A DNA stretch of 5,178 nt from Alphaproteobacteria bacterium (lineage in GTDB: Bacteria; Pseudomonadota; Alphaproteobacteria; UBA8366; JADFVY01): the NCBI GenBank assembly GCA_029881615.1, contig JAOUMF010000204.1, positions 1-5,178 on the forward strand. Reading direction: 5' to 3'. Shown here piece by piece: positions 1 through 5,178 of the stretch. Both the position numbers and the translations under genes were made by a program. Positions within the stretch are counted from its first letter, which is position 1. The number at the start of each line of letters is the position of its first letter. The notes beneath the pieces are model-generated. The model was not told where the DNA came from. It did not search any database and saw nothing but the letters and a program-made list of their open reading frames with translations.

Positions 1-131
1 TACATCTGGTTGTCTGGACTCCGGTAATAATTGGTCTGTCAGTTCTGTTATTGCACCCGATGAAGGCATTGATGGTTGCCTTGCAGTATCAACACAGGGC
101 TGGCGAGGGTGGCCGGAATACCTTTAAATAG
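1..131 (+). CDS. DUF983 family membrane protein, C-terminal fragment
   Basis: Only the last 42 codons are present, read in the frame beginning at base 3 and ending at TAG 129-131; the gene starts outside the window. The visible protein begins with a hydrophobic stretch, HLVVWTPVIIGLSVLLL, consistent with the end of a last transmembrane helix. The segment HPMKALMVALQYQHRA follows, then a short polar tail. The pattern of a Trp/Pro-containing helix followed by an R/H-P-x-K-(G/A) turn and an ALQYxHRA-like end matches the C-terminus of DUF983 proteins. These are small inner-membrane proteins commonly encoded between cytochrome c oxidase subunit III and SURF1 in Alphaproteobacteria. Their biochemical role is not established. 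The position directly upstream of SURF1 in the same direction supports the call. The other two forward frames give no recognisable protein. The identification rests on a short fragment plus context, so it is likely but not certain. Confidence 0.72.
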   Translation, partial: HLVVWTPVIIGLSVLLLHPMKALMVALQYQHRAGEGGRNTFK

Positions 132-185
132 ATTCGTCGCCGGTTTATCGGCCAACGGCAATCGCACGAACGGTGTGAATTAGAC

Positions 186-914
186 GTGCAGTTTCGACCT
201 ACATTATGGCCGACCCTGATCGCCATTCCGGCGATCGCGATTCTCGTTGTTTTTGGCTACTGGCAGGTTCAACGCCTGCAGTGGAAGACAGAGTTGATCG
301 CGGAACGGCAAATTCGCGCCGCGGCGCCCCCGATTCCATTGCCGACCGACATTCGGATAGCCCCCGAAGATCTGATTTTCCGCCGGGTCAAGCTATCCGG
401 TTACTACATGCATGAATCAGAGTTGCATTTGCTCAATCAGGTGCGTGATGGGGTGCCCGGCATTAACCTCTTCACTCCGTTCGTTCGATTGGATGGCGGC
501 GGTACATTGCTGGTCAATCGCGGCTGGGTCCCCATGAATTGGCCGGGAACTCCGGTCCAGGGGGACGATCTAGCCATCGTCGAAATTACCGGTGTCGTGA
601 GGTCGGAAAACCTGCCGGGTTGGCTGACACCAGCCAACGAACCGGGAAGGAATGCCTGGTATTTCGTCGATCTGACCGACATGTCGCTGGCCGCCGGAAT
701 TTTACCATTCACAGACTATTACATTTACGCCACGGGCGAAAAGAACCTGTCCACCGAAGCGGTGCCGGAATTGGCCCCCATTCCCAACGAATGGCGCGTC
801 GACCTGCCGAACAATCATTTGATGTATGCGATTACCTGGTTTTCGCTGGCCGGCATACTGTTCGTGATCTACGTCGTTTACCATAGCGGGCGACGCGATC
901 CCGATGACGACTGA
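186..914 (+). CDS. SURF1 family cytochrome c oxidase assembly protein
   Basis: This 242-residue protein has the standard SURF1 layout: a transmembrane helix near each end and a large loop between them that would face the periplasm. The first helix is at about residues 8-26, followed by the family signature GYWQVQRLQWK (24-34). The loop carries the typical LLVNRGWVP motif (108-116). The C-terminal signature NNHLMYAITWFSLA (209-222) leads into the second helix (about 213-232), then a charged tail GRRDPDDD. SURF1 proteins help insert haem a into subunit I of aa3-type cytochrome oxidase; in Paracoccus, Surf1 proteins bind haem a, and the conserved His near the last helix (H211 here) has been linked to that. 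The start is GTG 186. The frame is open back to the TAG at 129-131, but it contains no other ATG, GTG or TTG, and the N-terminus from GTG fits the family. No strong Shine-Dalgarno is visible. The DUF983 gene precedes it by 54 bases, and the next gene starts inside its 3' end. Confidence 0.94.
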   Translation: MQFRPTLWPTLIAIPAIAILVVFGYWQVQRLQWKTELIAERQIRAAAPPIPLPTDIRIAPEDLIFRRVKLSGYYMHESELHLLNQVRDGVPGINLFTPFVRLDGGGTLLVNRGWVPMNWPGTPVQGDDLAIVEITGVVRSENLPGWLTPANEPGRNAWYFVDLTDMSLAAGILPFTDYYIYATGEKNLSTEAVPELAPIPNEWRVDLPNNHLMYAITWFSLAGILFVIYVVYHSGRRDPDDD

Positions 915-2424
915 TCGAAACTCAAACATAACCGCGCCCTACAGGCGGCTGGAAGAAATTTTCCGGCGCTGTGCACTGATTGGCGAAGCCACCGGCATGC
1001 TGGGCTGGGATGCCTCCGTCAATATGCCGCCCGGTGGTGCAGCCGCCCGCGCCGAACAGATGGCCACGCTGCGGGTTATGTCGCATGAGCTGTTGGCCGA
1101 CCACGCGGTTGGCGCCCTGTTGGAAGAAGTTTCCTCGATAGTGGGGCAGCTGGATCCGTGGCAGGCCGCCAACTTTCGGGAAATGCGCCGGGCCTGGCTT
1201 CATGCGACCGCCGTTCCTGGCGATCTGGTTGCCGCTCGGTCCCGGGCAGCCGCCGCTGCCGAGACCGCATGGAGAGGCGCGCGGGCAGACGCGGATTTTT
1301 CCGCCCTGCAGCCTTTTCTCGAAGAAGTCCTCGCGTTGACACAAAAGGCGGGCCAGGCAAAGGCAGAAGCCTTGAATCGGCCAGTATACGATGCGCTGAT
1401 GGATGAATACGAACCCGATGCCGACAGCGCGCGGGTGGTTTCTATTCTTGAAGACTATGCGGCCTTTCTGCCGGAACTTCTCGATGCCGCCTTGGCTCAC
1501 CAGGCCCGCATGCCGGATCCGCTTCCACCCGCCGGCCCCTTTCCAATCCCCGTTCAGCGCGTGCTCTGCCGCCAAATGGCCGAGACCGTGGGCATCGATT
1601 TCAACAGTGCGCGGCTGGATGAAAGCCTGCATCCTTTCTCCGGCGGAGTGCCCGAGGACAGCCGTATCACCACGCGATATCACGACGATGGTTTTATCGA
1701 TTCGATGATGGGCGTGCTGCACGAATCCGGCCATGCAATGTATGAGCGCGGTCTGCCGGCGGCATGGCGTTATCAGCCGGTCGGCGACGCACGGGGCATG
1801 ACCCTGCATGAAAGTCAGTCCCTGATGATTGAAATGCAGATCTGCCGATCGCGAGAGTTTTTCGAGTGGGCGGCACCGGTGATTGCACACGCTTTCGCCG
1901 CCGAAGGCCCGGCCTGGACGCCCGCTAATATGCACGGTCTTGCCATAAGGGTTGAGCCCAGCCTGATCAGGGTAGAAGCCGATGAGGTCACATATCCCGC
2001 GCATATCATCCTGCGAACCCGCCTGGAACGCGCGATGATTGACGGTGACCTGGCGGTATCCGATCTTCCGGGGGCCTGGAACGATGGGATGGTGGCCCTG
2101 CTTGGCATCCGGCCGCCGAACGATCGTGTCGGTTGCTTGCAGGACATACACTGGCCGGATGGCGCGTTCGGGTATTTCCCCACATACAGTCTTGGCGCGA
2201 TGGCCGCGGCGCAATTGGCCGCTGCGGCGCGGGCCGCGGACCGGGAAATCATGCCGGCGATCGCCAAGGGTGACTTCGGGCCATTGATGGCGTGGTTGCG
2301 GCCTAACGTTCATAACAAGGCGTCCCTTCTGTCGACCGATGCATTGCTGATCGAGGCAACAGGCCAACCGCTTGGGGCGGAAGCCTTCAAGGATCATTTG
2401 CGTCGGCGTTATCTGGGGGCATGA
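904..2424 (+). CDS. M32 family metallocarboxypeptidase (carboxypeptidase Taq type)
   Basis: The 506-residue protein has the normal length for M32 and no signal peptide, so it is expected in the cytoplasm. M32 enzymes remove C-terminal residues from peptides with a broad preference, using a metal ion. All six hallmark motifs can be read: HPF (243-245), DxRxT (D252-T256), HExxH as HESGH (273-277), HESQ (302-305), IRxxAD as IRVEAD (355-360) and GxxQDxHW as GCLQDIHW (410-417). H273 and H277 are the predicted metal ligands with E303 as the third, and E274 the catalytic base. The N-terminal helical region with the LGWD segment (33-36) is also typical. The start is ATG 904, inside the end of SURF1, giving an 11-base overlap in a different frame and suggesting translational coupling. 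No clear Shine-Dalgarno precedes it, but the next Met (residue 32) would remove conserved sequence. A peptide-recycling role is inferred. The gene is not a usual member of this oxidase-tail cluster. Confidence 0.95.
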   Translation: MTTDRNSNITAPYRRLEEIFRRCALIGEATGMLGWDASVNMPPGGAAARAEQMATLRVMSHELLADHAVGALLEEVSSIVGQLDPWQAANFREMRRAWLHATAVPGDLVAARSRAAAAAETAWRGARADADFSALQPFLEEVLALTQKAGQAKAEALNRPVYDALMDEYEPDADSARVVSILEDYAAFLPELLDAALAHQARMPDPLPPAGPFPIPVQRVLCRQMAETVGIDFNSARLDESLHPFSGGVPEDSRITTRYHDDGFIDSMMGVLHESGHAMYERGLPAAWRYQPVGDARGMTLHESQSLMIEMQICRSREFFEWAAPVIAHAFAAEGPAWTPANMHGLAIRVEPSLIRVEADEVTYPAHIILRTRLERAMIDGDLAVSDLPGAWNDGMVALLGIRPPNDRVGCLQDIHWPDGAFGYFPTYSLGAMAAAQLAAAARAADREIMPAIAKGDFGPLMAWLRPNVHNKASLLSTDALLIEATGQPLGAEAFKDHLRRRYLGA

Positions 2425-2476
2425 CTCGCCTTGCCTGTACGATGCCCTGCCGTTAGTTTGGGGCGGTTTACGAATT

Positions 2477-2480
2477 AGGA
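2477..2480 (+). promoter_or_regulatory. Possible ribosome binding site AGGA near the thrC start
   Basis: AGGA at 2477-2480 overlaps the ATG at 2480, so it cannot serve that start. It lies 11 bases before GTG 2492, slightly long but usable. The only purine-rich sequence upstream of ATG 2480 is GGGGCGG at about 2460-2466, which is rather far away. This favours GTG 2492 a little, as does alignment with the usual N-terminus of the family. Neither site is decisive. Confidence 0.35.
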
Positions 2481-3898
2481 TGGAACAAGGCGTGCGCTAT
2501 ATCAGCACAAGGGGTGAAGCCCCTATCCTGGAGTTTGACGAGGTCCTGCTGGCGGGGCTCGCCACGGATGGTGGGCTTTATATCCCCGAATCCTGGCCAC
2601 AATTTTCCGCCGACGAAATTCGCGCCATGCGCGGGCTTTCCTACGTTGAACTGGCAACCCGTATCATGCAGCCTTTTCTGGGCGGCCGGATCGCGGACGA
2701 TGATTTTGCCGCGCTGGTGCGCGATGCCTATTCCGGATTCGATCACGCCGCCACGGTGCCGCTGAAACAGCTGGACGATAACATGTGGCTCATGGAGTTG
2801 TTCCATGGCCCCACGCTGGCTTTCAAGGATGTCGCGCTGCAGTTGCTGGGACGGCTGTTCGATCATGTGCTGACCCGGCGCGGCGAACGCATAACCATCG
2901 TCGGCGCCACCTCGGGCGATACCGGCTCGGCAGCTATCGAGGCCTGCCGCGACCGCGACGCGATCGATATCTTTATCCTGCACCCTCACGGGCGGGTGTC
3001 GGACGTTCAGCGGCGCCAGATGACCACCGTGCCCTCGGCCAATGTCCACAACATTGCCGTCGAGGGCAGTTTCGACGACTGCCAGGATATGGTGAAGGCG
3101 ATGTTCGGGAACGCCGATTTCCGCCAGGAAATGCGGCTTGGCGCAGTCAATTCGATCAACTGGGCGCGGATCATGGCCCAGATCGTCTATTATTTCCGTG
3201 CCGCACTGGCCTTGGGCGCGCCGGATCGGCCCGTGGCATTCGCCGTGCCGACCGGCAATTTCGGTAATGTATATGCCGGTTACGCCGCAAGGCAGATGGG
3301 CCTTCCAATCGACCAGTTCGTGATCGGGTCCAACCGCAACGATATCCTCACCCGTTTCATTGAAAACGGTTTCATGGAAGCGCGAGAGGTCGAACCCTCG
3401 CTGTCGCCCAGCATGGATATCCAGGTTTCCAGCAACTTCGAGCGGTTGTTGTTCGATGCCTGCGACCGGGAGGGCGCGGCCGTCGTGAACAGCATGTCAG
3501 AATTCCGTAAAACCGGCCGCATGACCATCCCGCAGGGCGGCATGGCGGAAATCCAGTCGCTGTTCGACGGCCATCGTCTGGATGACAATGAAACGCTGGC
3601 GGCCATTGATGCCGAGTACCGGGCCAGTGGCGAGCTGCTGGATCCCCACAGCATTATCGGGGTGGCGGCAGGTCGGGCCAAGGGGCGCAATCCGGCAACG
3701 CCAACGGTATCGCTGGCCACGGCGCATCCCGCTAAATTCCCGGAAGCCGTAAAACGCGCCACTGGCGTGCATCCCGAATTGCCAGTCCGCCTTGCAGACC
3801 TGTTCGAACGCCAGGAACGATACGACATATTGCCAAACGATCTTGGTGTCGTGATGGCGCATATCAGCGCCCGTGTGGCGGTCAAGGGGGCGGCATGA
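2480..3898 (+). CDS. thrC: Threonine synthase
   Basis: A 472-residue PLP enzyme of fold type II. It converts O-phospho-L-homoserine and water to L-threonine and phosphate, the last step of threonine synthesis, in the cytosol. The N-terminal threonine-synthase domain is recognisable from RYISTRGEAP (6-15) and DGGLYIPESWP (30-40). The PLP lysine is K116 in FHGPTLAFKD (108-117). The GATSGDTGSAA loop (142-152) and GNFGNV (259-264) are cofactor- and phosphate-binding elements. SSNFERLLF (317-325), DPHS (388-391) and TAHPAKFPEAV (414-424) are further conserved blocks. Length fits alphaproteobacterial ThrC. The frame stays open upstream to ATG 2372, but that would add 36 unrelated residues and overlap the M32 gene, so it is rejected. 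ATG 2480 is chosen here. GTG 2492 is a real alternative, because relatives usually begin directly at the (M)xYxSTRGEAP segment. The gene lies 55 bases after the M32 stop and overlaps the next gene by four bases. Confidence 0.96.
   Translation: MEQGVRYISTRGEAPILEFDEVLLAGLATDGGLYIPESWPQFSADEIRAMRGLSYVELATRIMQPFLGGRIADDDFAALVRDAYSGFDHAATVPLKQLDDNMWLMELFHGPTLAFKDVALQLLGRLFDHVLTRRGERITIVGATSGDTGSAAIEACRDRDAIDIFILHPHGRVSDVQRRQMTTVPSANVHNIAVEGSFDDCQDMVKAMFGNADFRQEMRLGAVNSINWARIMAQIVYYFRAALALGAPDRPVAFAVPTGNFGNVYAGYAARQMGLPIDQFVIGSNRNDILTRFIENGFMEAREVEPSLSPSMDIQVSSNFERLLFDACDREGAAVVNSMSEFRKTGRMTIPQGGMAEIQSLFDGHRLDDNETLAAIDAEYRASGELLDPHSIIGVAAGRAKGRNPATPTVSLATAHPAKFPEAVKRATGVHPELPVRLADLFERQERYDILPNDLGVVMAHISARVAVKGAA
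3884..3890 (+). promoter_or_regulatory. Ribosome binding site for the M16 peptidase gene
   Basis: The purine run AAGGGGG lies in the last codons of thrC, four bases before ATG 3895. Spacing is on the short side, but this is the best Shine-Dalgarno-like sequence in the window. It supports ATG 3895 as the start and suggests the peptidase can be initiated by ribosomes that have just finished thrC at the ATGA overlap. Confidence 0.55.
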
Positions 3899-5154
3899 CG
3901 GTTCGTCAGACGACGCTGGAGAATGGTTTACGTGTCGTCAGCCACACGATCGATTCGGTAGAAACGGTATCTGTCGGCGTCTTCGTGGATGCCGGCACTC
4001 GCAACGAGCCGGCAGAGATCAACGGTGTTGCGCATTTGCTTGAACATATGGCGTTCAAGGGCACCAAGCGCCGGTCTGCACTGGAAATCGTGGCCGAAAT
4101 CGAAGAGGTTGGCGGCCATCTGAACGCCTATACGTCGCGCGAACATACGGCCTATTACGCCAAGGTATTGAAGGAAGACGCGCCGCTGGCCGTCGATATC
4201 CTGGCCGATATTCTGCAGCATTCCACTTTCGAACCGGGTGAACTGGACCGTGAACGCAGCGTCGTGCTGCAGGAAATCGGGCAGGCTCACGATACGCCAG
4301 ACGATGTGGTGTTCGATCACTTTCAGGCCACGGCCTTCCCTGATCAACCCATGGGCCGGCCGGTACTGGGCGATGCCGAAAGGGTTCGGGGCATGTCGCG
4401 CGAGGCGATCATGGGCTATATGAGCAGTGCCTATGGCGCCAGCAGTATGGTGCTTTCCGCTGCCGGGATGATCGAACATGATCATCTGGTTGCGCTGGGT
4501 CGGCATCTGTTCCGCGACCTGCCCGATAAAAAACCGCTGGGTGACGAGAAGGTCGCTTATGGCGGTGGCGTGCATCTGGAAGACCGCGAATTGGAGCAGG
4601 TGCATCTTACGGTCGGTTTTCAGGGTATCGGGATGCATGATCCCGATATATATGCCGCGAATGTGATGGCTGCGCTGTTTGGCGGCGGCATGTCATCGCG
4701 CCTGTTTCAGGAAATCCGGGAGCGCCGCGGGCTGGTTTATTCGATCCATAGTTACTGTTCCAGCTATACGGATTGCGGCCTGTTTGGCATTTATGCGGGT
4801 ACCGGCGAAGAGGAAATCGAAGAATTGATGCCCGTGCTGACCGATGAAATTCTACGGCTGGCCGATAGTTTGAACGAGGGCGAGGTGCGCCGTGCCCGCA
4901 ATCAGATGAAGGCAGCAACCTTGATGTCCCTGGAATCGACGTCCGCGCGTGTAGAGCAGATTGGCGAACAGATGCTGGTGTTCGGCAGGCCGTTGCCTAT
5001 CGACGAGATTGTGGCCAGGATTGACGCGGTCGATATCGAAGCCGTGCGTAATGTGGCGAATCGTATCTTTAAAGGCCGTCCGTCCCTCGCCGCTATCGGG
5101 CCGCTGGGGCGCATGATGCCATATGACAGCTTCGCCGAGCGGCTTTCCGCCTGA
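3895..5154 (+). CDS. M16 family zinc peptidase, mitochondrial-processing-peptidase beta-like (pitrilysin family)
   Basis: The 419-residue protein is the typical single-unit length of bacterial M16B peptidases. The inverted zinc motif HxxEH is HLLEH (H47, E50 catalytic, H51). The distal zinc ligand is E127 in VVLQEIGQ, 76 residues after H51, the same spacing as in mitochondrial processing peptidase beta. E120 is the second conserved glutamate of that helix. The second M16 domain begins near residue 185 and carries the conserved GGGMSSRLFQEIRERRGLVYS region (263-283). Its Arg and Tyr (R278, Y282) are the residues that in M16 enzymes act in substrate binding. It has no signal peptide, so a cytoplasmic site is likely. 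Such enzymes act on short peptides or targeting-like sequences; the natural substrate here is unknown. ATG 3895 fits the family N-terminus (TLENGLRVV) and is preceded by AAGGGGG. It overlaps the thrC stop as ATGA. In Alphaproteobacteria this gene commonly follows thrC. The catalytic residues are intact, so it is predicted to be active. Confidence 0.95.
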   Translation: MTVRQTTLENGLRVVSHTIDSVETVSVGVFVDAGTRNEPAEINGVAHLLEHMAFKGTKRRSALEIVAEIEEVGGHLNAYTSREHTAYYAKVLKEDAPLAVDILADILQHSTFEPGELDRERSVVLQEIGQAHDTPDDVVFDHFQATAFPDQPMGRPVLGDAERVRGMSREAIMGYMSSAYGASSMVLSAAGMIEHDHLVALGRHLFRDLPDKKPLGDEKVAYGGGVHLEDRELEQVHLTVGFQGIGMHDPDIYAANVMAALFGGGMSSRLFQEIRERRGLVYSIHSYCSSYTDCGLFGIYAGTGEEEIEELMPVLTDEILRLADSLNEGEVRRARNQMKAATLMSLESTSARVEQIGEQMLVFGRPLPIDEIVARIDAVDIEAVRNVANRIFKGRPSLAAIGPLGRMMPYDSFAERLSA

Positions 5155-5178
5155 GTTGAACAGCTATGTGGCCCCTGT

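Noticed and set aside
139..152. Small inverted repeat GCCG-GTTTAT-CGGC between DUF983 and SURF1
   Set aside because: The stem is only four to five pairs and no T-run follows, so it does not support a terminator; such a repeat is expected by chance.
922..2397. 491-codon open frame on the minus strand, opposite the M32 gene
   Set aside because: Its codons lie exactly opposite the M32 codons, so a stop appears only where the sense gene uses TTA, CTA or TCA, which are rare in GC-rich genomes. The frame ends at the sense TCA at 922-924. The translation (many Arg, His, Gly, Cys) resembles no protein family, while the sense strand has all M32 motifs.
2431..2458. Promoter-like TTGCCT then TTAGTT before thrC
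   Set aside because: The -10 match is poor and spacing alone is not enough; no supported promoter.
2444..2464. GCCC/GGGC inverted repeat in the M32-thrC gap as a terminator
   Set aside because: Four-pair stem, 13-base loop and no T-tract; too weak to call.
2372..2479. Upstream extension of thrC to ATG 2372
   Set aside because: It would add 36 residues with no likeness to threonine synthases and overlap the M32 gene by 53 bases; the family N-terminus begins at about 2492.
3280..3885. 201-codon minus-strand open frame opposite thrC
   Set aside because: No recognisable motifs, a Ser/Arg-rich composition typical of antisense shadows, and thrC on the other strand is unmistakable.
5166..5178. 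ATG TGG CCC CTG at the window end as the start of a next gene
   Set aside because: An acetyltransferase (GNAT) gene often follows the M16 gene in Alphaproteobacteria and this ATG lies 11 bases after the stop, but four codons and no clear ribosome binding site cannot support a call.

Overview
The window looks like a piece of an alphaproteobacterial chromosome, probably from a Rhodospirillales-like lineage. The grounds are moderately GC-rich DNA (judged by eye) with G/C-rich third codon positions, and a gene order of DUF983, SURF1, threonine synthase, M16 (mitochondrial-processing-peptidase-like) peptidase. I know this as the usual downstream tail of the aa3 cytochrome c oxidase assembly cluster in that class. 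The genus cannot be read from the sequence alone.

All genes lie on the + strand and are tightly packed. The window opens inside the last ~42 codons of a DUF983 membrane protein (ends 131). A 54-base gap leads to a SURF1 cytochrome oxidase assembly factor with a GTG start (186-914). An M32 (carboxypeptidase Taq type) metallocarboxypeptidase follows, overlapping SURF1 by 11 bases (904-2424). After a 55-base gap comes thrC, threonine synthase (about 2480-3898). It overlaps by four bases (ATGA) an M16/pitrilysin-family zinc peptidase (3895-5154). The last 24 bases hold no gene that can be supported.

The layout suggests one transcription unit, or two, with a possible break in the 55-base gap before thrC. 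I found no convincing promoter or terminator anywhere. DUF983 and SURF1 belong to the respiratory oxidase side. SURF1 helps place haem a into oxidase subunit I; the DUF983 role is unknown. ThrC is amino-acid biosynthesis, and the two peptidases are probably in protein or peptide turnover. They are linked by conserved neighbourhood rather than by one evident pathway. The M32 gene is the member I would not expect at this position and is the main accessory element.

All four full-length genes look intact, with every catalytic motif I could check present. I see no mobile element, RNA gene, CRISPR array or phage feature, and no new biological system. The observations offered are modest: the M32 insertion, overlapping start/stop arrangements, start-codon ambiguities and a bacterial relative of the mitochondrial processing peptidase.
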